From: Brasilonema angustatum HA4187-MV1
GTDB taxonomy: Bacteria > Cyanobacteriota > Cyanobacteriia > Cyanobacteriales > Nostocaceae
NCBI GenBank assembly: GCA_019359695.1
Contig: JAHHGV010000032.1
Coordinates: forward strand, 1 to 64,000
Reading direction: 5' to 3'
DNA: 64,000 nucleotides
Both the position numbers and the translations under genes were made by a program. A model generated the notes under the pieces. It saw only the letters and a list, made by a program, of their open reading frames with translations, made no database searches and had not been told where the DNA came from. Of this stretch, positions 43,939 to 51,628 are shown in pieces. Within the stretch, counting starts at the first letter, position 1; every line of letters begins with the position of its first letter.

Positions 43939-43980
43939 ACCTAAAAAATGCAACCTTGGTTCAAAAAATTAACCATTGTA
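43939..43980 (+). promoter_or_regulatory. Copy D of the shared promoter/operator motif
   Basis: First half AAAAAATGCAACCTTGG, second half AATTAACCATTGTA, 17 bases from CTT to ACC. It shares the extension ACCTAAAAAATG with copy B. It lies 75 bases before the truncated SDR head and 170 before the MIP channel. Confidence 0.65.
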
Positions 43981-44055
43981 ATTACAGCTTGCATTTCCTT
44001 ACCCTAGCATTGATATCTAAGCGTCGGCATTAGTGTTGTAAGAAGAAACAAGCAT

Positions 44056-44139
44056 ATGGATTTAAAAGACAAAATTGCTATTATTCCTGGAGCTAGCAGT
44101 GGTATCGGTGAAGCTGTTGCTCAAGATTTAGACTTTTAA
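44056..44139 (+). pseudogene. Truncated head of an SDR gene (27 codons)
   Basis: MDLKDKIAIIPGASSGIGEA then VAQDLDF and a stop. This is the first strand and cofactor motif of a short-chain dehydrogenase (TGASSGIGEAV, with Pro in place of the Thr). It matches the start of the SDR at 9812-10528. The rest is missing. The MIP gene starts 11 bases after the stop. The layout repeats that of the truncated GMC head before the MFS gene. Confidence 0.8.
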
Positions 44140-44150
44140 AACATCCTCTT

Positions 44151-44954
44151 ATGAATACTTTCACAAGTTGGAAAACTCTAAACTGGTCTGAATATGGAGC
44201 AGAAGTGCTCGGAACTGCATTCAATCTCTTCGTAGGATTCAGTATAATCACCTTCAATTTTGGTAAGGGCTTGCCTATGGAGCGTCTAATTCCCGCAGAG
44301 AGTCCTCGTTTACTAATTAATGGTCTAATCTTTGCTGGGAGTGGTGCACTATTTGCCATTTCGCCTTTAGGAAAACTGAGTGGTGCTCATCTCAACCCTT
44401 GCTTGTCGATGGCATTCTGGTTACAAGGCAAAATGCATAAACGTGACCTACTTGGATACATTATTGGTCAATTCATCGGTGCAATTTTTGGCACATTTCT
44501 GTCATTTTTTTTGTGGCGAAATTACTTTGTCAGCACCAATTATTGCATCACCTCGCCTGGGATAGGTCACCCCCTGTGGTATGTATTTCTAGCTGAAGTT
44601 TTCATGACATCTCTGTTAGTGCTGTCCATCTTTATATTTTTAAGCCATCATCAGTTAATGCGCTGGACACCTCTGATGGTGTGGCTTTTAGTGGCAACTA
44701 TGGTTTGGTTGGGAGTACCCATTTCTGGCACTAGTCTGAATACAGCACGTAGCGTTGGACCTGCTTTATTAGCATGGTCTTGGCAAGACCAGTGGCTGTA
44801 TTTTCTTGCACCTCCACTAGGGGCATTGGTTGCCGTAGGAGTTTTTCGACTTATAGCTATGGGTGAACGCGAACTTCTAACAGGCAAGCTTTTTCATGTT
44901 CCCAATTACCGTTGTATTTTCAAAAACGTTAAAGTCCCACATCTTAAGAAGTAA
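44151..44954 (+). CDS. MIP-family channel (aquaporin/glycerol-facilitator-like) with altered NPA motifs
   Basis: A 267-residue membrane protein with six spans and two re-entrant loops. The first loop reads SGAHLNPCLSMAF (NPA changed to NPC) and the second SGTSLNTARSVGPAL (NPA changed to NTA, with the Arg of the selectivity filter present). GxxSGAHLNP and SLNTARSxGPA are otherwise clear MIP signatures. Changed NPA motifs occur in unorthodox aquaporins and may alter conductance. The protein would pass water, glycerol or another small neutral solute. It lies behind motif D and a truncated SDR head and is probably transcribed from that promoter. Confidence 0.85.
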   Translation: MNTFTSWKTLNWSEYGAEVLGTAFNLFVGFSIITFNFGKGLPMERLIPAESPRLLINGLIFAGSGALFAISPLGKLSGAHLNPCLSMAFWLQGKMHKRDLLGYIIGQFIGAIFGTFLSFFLWRNYFVSTNYCITSPGIGHPLWYVFLAEVFMTSLLVLSIFIFLSHHQLMRWTPLMVWLLVATMVWLGVPISGTSLNTARSVGPALLAWSWQDQWLYFLAPPLGALVAVGVFRLIAMGERELLTGKLFHVPNYRCIFKNVKVPHLKK

Positions 44955-45165
44955 AAGTAGATTTCACTTTTAAGCAATAAGCGGTGCAAGCAAGACTTCA
45001 GCGACGAAAAATCTAGTCTATAAAGTTTATCCTAACAAAGCTGTTGATAAGCACAAGCTGAAAGCCCAAAAATATAGCTAAATTAATCACTCATTAGCAC
45101 AAGATTCCTCAATATTAAAGTCATTCTAAGCCTCAAAAAATATCAAATCTAGAAGGTAAAAATCA

Positions 45166-45939
45166 ATGAATAAACTCGAAGGTAAAGTAGCTTTAGTAAC
45201 CGGCAGCAGTGGCGGAATTGGTCAAGCTATTGCCGTACGTCTCGCCTCTGAAGGTGCAAATATTGTCATCGACTATCGCTCTCATCCTGAAGGGGCGCAA
45301 GAAACCTTGTCCAAAGTGGAAGCCGCTGGAAGCAAAGGTTTGACTGTTAAAGCCGACTTGAGCGTCATCAACGACATTCAGCAGCTTGTAGCCCAAGGCA
45401 TTGAACACTTTGGTAAACTAGACATTCTGGTGAACAACGCTGGCATCGACGGTAAGAATGCTGATTTCTGGAACATCACCGAAGCCGACTATGACGCAGT
45501 GATTGATCTCAACCTCAAAGGCACATTTTTCGCCACTCAAACGGTGGTTCAGCACTTAATCGAAACCAAGCGAACTGGTAAAATCATCAATATTAGCTCT
45601 ACCCATGAGGAAATAGCATTTCCCCACTTTACTTCTTACTGTGCCAGCAAGGGTGGTGTGAAAATGATGATGCGCAACCTAGCAGTAGAACTTGGTCCGT
45701 TGGGGATCACAATCAATAACGTGGCTCCAGGAGCAATTGAGACACCAATCAATACTAAGTTATTAAATGATCCCGAAAAGTTGGGAGCGCTATTGAAAAA
45801 TATACCCTTGGCTCGCCTAGGTAAGCCGGAGGATATTGCACCTATAGTTGCTTTTTTAGCTTCATCGGATGCTGACTATATCACAGGTGCAACCTTGTAT
45901 GTAGATGGAGGGCTAAGCCGGAACTATCATGAGCAGTAG
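45166..45939 (+). CDS. Short-chain dehydrogenase, glucose-1-dehydrogenase-like
   Basis: A 257-residue classical SDR: TGSSGGIGQAIAVRLASEGA, DILVNNAGIDG, INISSTHEEI with the catalytic Ser, YCASKGG (Tyr/Lys) and the C-terminal ITGATLYVDGGLS. The pattern, including DFWNITEADYDAVIDLNLKGTFFATQ, fits the glucose/ribitol-dehydrogenase branch close to Bacillus-type glucose 1-dehydrogenase. If so it makes gluconolactone from glucose, which could connect to the SMP-30-like protein; this is inference. It has its own upstream region (210 bases) with no clear copy of the shared motif. GAAGGT precedes the ATG. Confidence 0.85.
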   Translation: MNKLEGKVALVTGSSGGIGQAIAVRLASEGANIVIDYRSHPEGAQETLSKVEAAGSKGLTVKADLSVINDIQQLVAQGIEHFGKLDILVNNAGIDGKNADFWNITEADYDAVIDLNLKGTFFATQTVVQHLIETKRTGKIINISSTHEEIAFPHFTSYCASKGGVKMMMRNLAVELGPLGITINNVAPGAIETPINTKLLNDPEKLGALLKNIPLARLGKPEDIAPIVAFLASSDADYITGATLYVDGGLSRNYHEQ

Positions 45940-46135
45940 GTAGCTCGTGTCTTTTTACCATTGTTTGAGTTCTTCTCATCTAAAGGTGAAAATACGCTGT
46001 CTCCCATGAGCATTAACTTTGGACGTCAAATTTGTGGCGTTCTCGATTTGCCCCAAATGTGGGAATGGCTGGTCACTATAAAAACTCTTTTAACACCCAA
46101 AATCCAAAATCCAAAATCCAAAATCTAAAATCGCT

Positions 46136-48787
46136 ATGACCCAAGAAGAAGCAAGATTGGCAGCAGATCGTGAGCGTACAGCTTACTGGAAACGCTGGGG
46201 TCCCTACCTCAGCGAACGGCAATGGGGAACGGTACGGGAAGATTATAGTCATAATGGTACCGCCTGGGATTTTTTTCCCCACGACCATGCGCGTTCCCGC
46301 GCCTACCGCTGGGGAGAAGATGGGATTGCTGGAATTTCAGATAATCATCAGCGACTGTGTTTTGCTCTTGCTCTTTGGAATGGTGAAGATGCGATTCTTA
46401 AAGAGAGAATGTTTGGTCTGACTGGAAATCAGGGTAATCACGGGGAAGATGTCAAAGAATATTACTTCTATTTAGACAACACCCCCAGCCACTCCTACAT
46501 GAAATGTCTTTACAAATATCCTCAAGCTGCTTTTCCATACAACGATCTCATAGAAGAAAATCAGCGCAGGGGTCGCTTGGGTTTAGAGTATGAATTAATT
46601 GACACGGGTATATTTGCTGAAGATCGCTACTTTGATGTCTTCGTTGAGTACGCTAAAGCTTCACCTGAAGACATTTTGATTCAGATCAGTGCAACCAACC
46701 GAGGATCGGAAGCGAAAACACTGCATCTGCTGCCAACACTTTGGTTTCGTAATACTTGGTCTTGGGATTCTAGTCAAGAAAAGCCGTGGCTGAAAATTAG
46801 CGAATCTAACTCTAACTTTAGCGCGATCGAAGCTTACGATCCCTCTTTAGGAAGCCGATGGCTTTACTGCAATGGAGTACATGAACTACTATTTACGGAA
46901 AATGAAACTAATAATGAAAGATTGTTTGGGGTAGGCAATGCTTCGGCATACGTCAAAGATGGAATTGACAATTATGTCGTAAATGGGCAAAAAGCCGCTG
47001 TTAATCCAAATCGAATTGGTACTAAAGTCTCAGCGCGTTACGAATTAGAAATCGGTGCAGGCGAAACCAAGGTATTACGGTTGCGGTTAAGTGATTTGCA
47101 AAATTTAACTGAACCATTTGGGAGTGAGTTTGACACTGTTTGCCAGCAGCGCCAGCGCGAGGCAGATGAGTTTTATCAGCGAATTTGTCCGTTTGCGCGA
47201 TCGCAAGATGAACGTAATGTGCAGCGCCAAGCATTTGCAGGCATGTTGTGGAGTAAACAATATTACTTGTATGTCACTCATGAATGGCTAAAAGGCGATC
47301 CTGCCAGTATACAGCCACCAACATCACGTCTTCTTGGCAGAAACCACGAATGGATTCATTTACATAGCGATGACGTGCTTTCCATGCCCGACAAATGGGA
47401 ATACCCCTGGTTTGCAGCTTGGGACTTAGCTTTTCATGTTATTCCGCTTTCTATGATTGATCCGGACTTTGCCAAGCTGCAACTAAGCCGCTTGACACGA
47501 GAGTGGTATATGCATCCGAATGGTCAACTACCAGCGTATGAATGGGCTTTTGGCGATGTCAATCCGCCTGTGCATGCTTGGGCTGCATGGCAAGTTTATC
47601 AGATAGAGCAGAAAATCTATGGTCATGGGGATAAAAAATTTCTGGAACGGGTCTTTCAGAAATTACTGCTAAACTTTACTTGGTGGGTTAACCGCAAGGA
47701 CTTTGAAGGCAAGAATATCTTTCAGGGCGGCTTTCTGGGCATGGACAATATAGGTGTCTTTGACCGTAGCGCTCAACTGCCAACTGGTGGATATTTGCAA
47801 CAAGCAGATGGCACAAGTTGGATGGCGATGTATTCTCTGGATATGCTAACAATTGCTCTGGAATTAGCAAAAGACAATCCGACTTATGAAGATATTGCTA
47901 GCAAATTTTTCGAGCACTTCCTATATATTGCTGATGCCATGAACGGCGTTGGTGCTGGTGAAATAGCACTGTGGGATGAAGAAGATGGCTTTTACTACGA
48001 TGCGCTGCATTTACCAGATGGTGATCAATTCCCGATGAAAGTGCGATCGCTCGTAGGACTTATACCATTGTGTGCGGTTAGCATCTTAGAACCAGAAACT
48101 TTAGAACGCTTCCCAGGCTTTAGACAGCGGACAGAATGGTTTATTGAGAATCGTCCTGATCTAACCCAAAATATCGCCTGCATGCGCAAAGAAGGTGTTG
48201 GTGAACGCCGACTGCTAGCGATCACTTATCCAGATAAATTCCGTCGCATCCTGCAAAAGATGTTAGATGCAACAGAGTTTTTCGGATCTTATGGTATTCG
48301 TTCTGTTTCTAAAGTTCATGAAGCCCATCCCTACGTCTTGACAGTGGATGGACAGCAGTATCGGGTAGATTACGAACCTGGCGAGTCCTCCACAGGGATG
48401 TTTGGCGGTAATTCCAACTGGCGCGGACCAATTTGGTTTCCGATCAATTATCTACTGCTGGAATCGCTGCAAAAGTTCGATCACTACTTCGGCGACGATT
48501 TCAAAATTGAGTGTCCTACTGGTTCTGGGCAAATGATGACACTCAAGGAAGTCGCAAATGAATTAGCTCAAAGGATGATACAAATTTTTGTTACAGATGC
48601 TTCTAATCGGCGACCTTTTAATGGTGGAACGGAAAAATTCCAAACTGACCCGAATTGGCGCGACCTGATTCTGTTTAACGAATACTTTCATGGAGATAAC
48701 GGCGCTGGTATCGGTGCTAGTCATCAAACTGGTTGGACGGGTTTAATTGCCAAATTAATCCAGCAGTGTGGAGAAAGTGGTAAGTGA
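46136..48787 (+). CDS. GH63-family glucosidase
   Basis: An 883-residue cytoplasmic protein without signal peptide. The N-terminal half is a beta-sandwich ([41 protein letters not shown]). The C-terminal half is an (alpha/alpha)6 barrel with [41 protein letters not shown] and GRNHEW, typical of bacterial GH63 glucosidases (mannosylglycerate/glucosylglycerate hydrolase relatives). The Asp in WDLAF and the Glu in YEWAFGD lie where the catalytic acids are expected. It likely releases glucose from a glucoside or compatible solute. A heptamer run CCAAAAT (46092-46126) lies directly before the ATG, leaving little room for a normal ribosome-binding site. Confidence 0.87.
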   Translation: MTQEEARLAADRERTAYWKRWGPYLSERQWGTVREDYSHNGTAWDFFPHDHARSRAYRWGEDGIAGISDNHQRLCFALALWNGEDAILKERMFGLTGNQGNHGEDVKEYYFYLDNTPSHSYMKCLYKYPQAAFPYNDLIEENQRRGRLGLEYELIDTGIFAEDRYFDVFVEYAKASPEDILIQISATNRGSEAKTLHLLPTLWFRNTWSWDSSQEKPWLKISESNSNFSAIEAYDPSLGSRWLYCNGVHELLFTENETNNERLFGVGNASAYVKDGIDNYVVNGQKAAVNPNRIGTKVSARYELEIGAGETKVLRLRLSDLQNLTEPFGSEFDTVCQQRQREADEFYQRICPFARSQDERNVQRQAFAGMLWSKQYYLYVTHEWLKGDPASIQPPTSRLLGRNHEWIHLHSDDVLSMPDKWEYPWFAAWDLAFHVIPLSMIDPDFAKLQLSRLTREWYMHPNGQLPAYEWAFGDVNPPVHAWAAWQVYQIEQKIYGHGDKKFLERVFQKLLLNFTWWVNRKDFEGKNIFQGGFLGMDNIGVFDRSAQLPTGGYLQQADGTSWMAMYSLDMLTIALELAKDNPTYEDIASKFFEHFLYIADAMNGVGAGEIALWDEEDGFYYDALHLPDGDQFPMKVRSLVGLIPLCAVSILEPETLERFPGFRQRTEWFIENRPDLTQNIACMRKEGVGERRLLAITYPDKFRRILQKMLDATEFFGSYGIRSVSKVHEAHPYVLTVDGQQYRVDYEPGESSTGMFGGNSNWRGPIWFPINYLLLESLQKFDHYFGDDFKIECPTGSGQMMTLKEVANELAQRMIQIFVTDASNRRPFNGGTEKFQTDPNWRDLILFNEYFHGDNGAGIGASHQTGWTGLIAKLIQQCGESGK

Positions 48788-48895
48788 ACACTTCGACAAG
48801 CTCAGTGCATCGCAGTGAACACTTCGACAAGCTCAGTGCATCGCAGTAAACAGTGAACAGTGAAGACTGATAACTGATAACTGATAACTGATAAC
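48785..48895. repeat. Tandem repeats after the GH63 gene
   Basis: A 32-base unit (GTGAACACTTCGACAAGCTC plus AGTGCATCGCA) is present twice. It is followed by the heptamer AACTGAT four times. Such runs are common filler in these genomes. Confidence 0.8.
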
Positions 48896-48966
48896 TAGAC
48901 ATCTCCAAAAATGACTATGAAACTTTTACAACGCTTGCACTAAAAATCGATTTTTGGAGATGTCTA
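48896..48966. mobile_element. 71-bp MITE with 17-bp perfect inverted ends
   Basis: TAGACATCTCCAAAAAT (48896-48912) and ATTTTTGGAGATGTCTA (48950-48966) bound 37 bases. The right end includes CTA at 48964-48966, the stop codon of the minus-strand toxin gene. Confidence 0.8.
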
Positions 48967-49281
48967 CTGAACTACTGTGGCTTGTCCTTTTGTTAGAGTG
49001 GGTAAGATAGCTAAAATCTTAGGTGCTAAAGGCTTCAGATCTGCCAATCGGTTGGAGGATGCCTGTAAAACAATTACAGTGATATTGAATTGTGGTAGAT
49101 TCTGTTGGAATGACAAATTACGATCAACTGTGATGAAAACATCAAACTCTACTTCTGCAAGGACAAGAAGTTGACCATTCTTAATTCCTGCCCACCCCAT
49201 CTGCGGAACTGTTTTCACCTCATAGCCAACAAACTCCCTTGCTAGTTTGCGATCAATACACTCATCCAAAAGAATCTTCAT
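48964..49281 (-). CDS. DUF5615 PIN-like toxin
   Basis: A 105-residue protein beginning MKILLDECIDRKLAREF. The first acidic cluster LLDEC, the middle ITVDRNLSFQQ and the helical region match DUF5615, a PIN-like nuclease family used as toxin in type II systems. I place the start at the Met of MKILLDE (49281). An upstream in-frame Met at 49332 would overlap the antitoxin gene by 50 bases and add residues the family lacks. The start is 1 base after the antitoxin stop, so the two are translationally coupled. The stop lies in the end of a MITE, so the C-terminus may be shortened or recoded. Confidence 0.82.
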   Translation of the reverse strand: MKILLDECIDRKLAREFVGYEVKTVPQMGWAGIKNGQLLVLAEVEFDVFITVDRNLSFQQNLPQFNITVIVLQASSNRLADLKPLAPKILAILPTLTKGQATVVQ

Positions 49282-49282
49282 G

Positions 49283-49501
49283 CTATGCCACCACGCCAAT
49301 AAGCTGTTTTTCTGCCTCTTCCAGCAAGGCAATAACCTGTTCTCTGGTTACAGTTGGAAATCCATCTAAAAAATCGTCTATCGATTCTCCTGCTTTGAGA
49401 TAATCTAAAAGCGTCTGTATAGGAACCCTAGTACTAGCAAAAACTGGGGTGCCGCCCATAATTTCAGGGGATACGCTAATAATTGGGGAGTCTTTAAGCA
49501 T
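49283..49501 (-). CDS. DUF433 antitoxin
   Basis: A 72-residue protein with the hallmark of DUF433: ISVSPEIMGGTPVFASTRVPIQTLLDYLKAGESIDDFLDGFPTVTREQVIALLEEAEKQL. The winged-helix-like fold binds DNA and neutralises the DUF5615 partner. Gene order antitoxin then toxin with a 1-base gap is the standard arrangement. The pair probably represses its own promoter upstream of 49501. Confidence 0.88.
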   Translation of the reverse strand: MLKDSPIISVSPEIMGGTPVFASTRVPIQTLLDYLKAGESIDDFLDGFPTVTREQVIALLEEAEKQLIGVVA

Positions 49502-49797
49502 AAGTCTTTAACCTCCGGTGTTTGTATTATGATAGTTGAGTGACGGCTTTGTGATATGTCATTGCGAGTGGAACGAAGTGAAACGTAGACGCGTTTGCGC
49601 AGCGCCCCCTTAGGGGCTAGCGGCTTCCCGAAGGGTAGCAATCGCAAGGGCTGGAGATTGCTTCACTCCGCTATCGCTCCGTATGCCCTATGCGCAAAGC
49701 GCACACCAAGGGCGAACGGACACGCTACACTAACCCAATGACAGGCATTCAAGCGGACATGATATAACTGATAACTGGTAACTGATAAACCTTTTTC
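49502..49797. repeat. GC-rich dispersed repeat block
   Basis: GTCATTGCGAGTGGAACGAA (49558-49577), AGCAATCGCAAGGGCTGG and CCAATGACAGGCAT are the parts of a common cyanobacterial repeat, with inverted GTCATTG/CAATGAC ends. The heptamer AACTGAT follows. No gene. Confidence 0.6.
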
Positions 49798-50120
49798 CTA
49801 ACGACTGACTGCGCTGCACATATTGTCAATTTCAGCATCATCATCATTGGGATTAGTTTTGAAATACTCACCCATGAACGCGCACCCTTGCCTGAGTAAA
49901 TTATCATAATCCAATTCTCCACAGTCTCACCGTGTTGTCAGCACTTATAGAAGCCAGCATTTTGCCATTCGGGCTGAAGCTCGTGCCATTAACCGCGCTT
50001 GTATGCCCGGTGAGGGTTTTGATTTCTTTAAGAGTGGCGGTATCCCACAGTTTCACTGTCTTGTCACCACTTGCCGTTGCCAGGATTTTGCCATCCGGGC
50101 TGAAGCTCGTGCCATTAACT
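49798..50120 (-). pseudogene. Broken 3' end of a CHAT-STAND-WD40 gene copy
   Basis: On the minus strand the last two WD40 repeats and the C-terminal tail of the 51629-55585 gene are recognisable (GTSFSPDGKILATASGDKTV, SADNTVRLW, then GCAFMGEYFKTNPNDDDAE). One extra base after VRLW (near 49913) shifts the frame relative to the intact gene, which reads VRLWKWDYDNLL. The 5' part is missing; homology stops near 50120. It is a decayed partial duplicate. Confidence 0.85.
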
Positions 50121-50402
50121 GGATGAAATTTAAGCTTGATTAATTTGGTTATAATGAAGGTAGGTGGTACTCACATCCCTACCTATTGCCTACTATCCAA
50201 TACAGTTCGGATAAGTACCTTTAGGCAGGGGAAGAAAAATCAGTTATTTTCTCCCCCCAGCAACTCTACTCCCCCTACCTAGCTCAACGAATAAATTCCT
50301 TAACCGAACCGTATTGCTAGTGGTGGCAGATGGAATTCACTCCATAATTCGAAATGCGACGATAATTTTAAAACCAGAAGAATATAATTTTCAACAGCAA
50401 AA
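50121..50402. other. Non-coding stretch before the acetyltransferase gene
   Basis: AT-rich, with no clear motif. CCCCTACC/GGTAGG-type short inverted sequences occur near 50160-50280. Confidence 0.35.
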
Positions 50403-51251
50403 ATGACTATTACAGAAGATAATTTTCGAGTTCGTCCCATGACCAAAGATGATCTAAAAATTGCCTTAAGCTGGGTAGCTTCTGAGGGGTGGAATCCGGG
50501 GATTGATGATGTTGATAATTTTTATATTGCCGATCCTGGTGGTTTTTTAATTGGAGAATTAAACGGTAAACCTATTAGTTGTATTTCTGTCTTACGATAT
50601 AGTGCTGAATTTAATTTTATTGGTTTTTATATTGTTAAGCCCGAAGAACGAAAAAAGGGATTTGGTTTAAAAACATGGCAAGAAGCATTTAAGTTAATTC
50701 CTAATCAACCTGCTGCTTTAGATGCCATATTACAACAAGTTAATAAATATCAAAGATTTGGTTTTAAACCGGTTTATTCTCATCTTGGTTATCAAGGGAT
50801 AATTACCGGAAAAATCTCGTCAGATGTAAGAGATTTAAAAACTATTGATTTTGATCAACTTTGTCGTTATGATCGACGATATTTTCCTAGTTATCGTCCT
50901 CATTTTCTTTCAACATGGATTAATCAACCTCATGGGCAAGGTTACGCTATTATCAACGATGCTGATTTGGTAGGTTATGGAGTGATTAGAAAAGCTATGG
51001 ATAGCTTTAAAATTGCCCCTTTATTTGCGGAAAATGAAGATATAGCAGAAAAGTTATTATTAGCTTTAGCTACTTATAGTGAAGGAAGTACTATTTATGT
51101 AAACGTTCCTAATATCAATAAAGCCGCTATTCTCTTATTGGAAAAATATCAAATGAAGAATACATATGAATGTGTACGAATGTACAAAGGAGAGCAACCT
51201 AATATTAATTTGCACAATGTTTTTGCTATTACTGGTTTGGAATTAGGATAA
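50403..51251 (+). CDS. GNAT-family N-acetyltransferase with C-terminal acyltransferase_18-like domain
   Basis: 282 residues. The N-terminal GNAT fold is seen in RVRPMTKDDLKIALSWVASEGWNPG, ISCISVLRY, the acetyl-CoA strand/loop FIGFYIVKPEERKKGFGLKTWQEA and RFGFKPVYSHLGYQG. The C-terminal half repeats a GNAT-like unit (GYGVIRKAMDSFKIAPLFAENEDIAEKLLLAL). The small-molecule or protein acceptor is unknown. The gene is visibly more AT-rich than its neighbours and uses many TTA/AAT codons, suggesting acquisition from another genome. It stands alone between a pseudogene and a MITE. Confidence 0.83.
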   Translation: MTITEDNFRVRPMTKDDLKIALSWVASEGWNPGIDDVDNFYIADPGGFLIGELNGKPISCISVLRYSAEFNFIGFYIVKPEERKKGFGLKTWQEAFKLIPNQPAALDAILQQVNKYQRFGFKPVYSHLGYQGIITGKISSDVRDLKTIDFDQLCRYDRRYFPSYRPHFLSTWINQPHGQGYAIINDADLVGYGVIRKAMDSFKIAPLFAENEDIAEKLLLALATYSEGSTIYVNVPNINKAAILLLEKYQMKNTYECVRMYKGEQPNINLHNVFAITGLELG

Positions 51252-51285
51252 ATTTAACTAGTAAGTAGGTAAGCTTAAATAAAGC

Positions 51286-51413
51286 TATAGCAGTCCTATT
51301 TCATTTGTGAAAAAACAAAGTACATTTGTACATTCTTCTTCCCTGTTCCCTGTTCCCTGTTCCCTGTTCCCTACCTCAACGAGTAATTTCACAATTCATT
51401 TAGGATTGCTATA
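51286..51413. mobile_element. MITE, same family as 10713-10864
   Basis: TATAGCAGTCCTATTTCATT at the left and AATTCATTTAGGATTGCTATA at the right are inverted copies, and TTTGTGAAA/TTTCACAA extends them inward. The interior holds five copies of the heptamer TTCCCTG. Non-coding. Confidence 0.75.
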
Positions 51414-51628
51414 TGTACCTCAATAAATTTTAAGCGTAGGGGAGGCAAATTGGGGTGTGGATTTTCGAGGCGGTTTGCGGTATAGATTTTCTTCCCGCAA
51501 AACTGCCGTCTTCCCCCAATATTGCTATTGCGTTACGGCTAACGCCTAACGCACAGGATATTTTTGTTTTTATATTGTGAGTATCGCACTCATTGCCCCA
51601 TGCTAAAAAATGCCGAAAAGCCAGTTTC

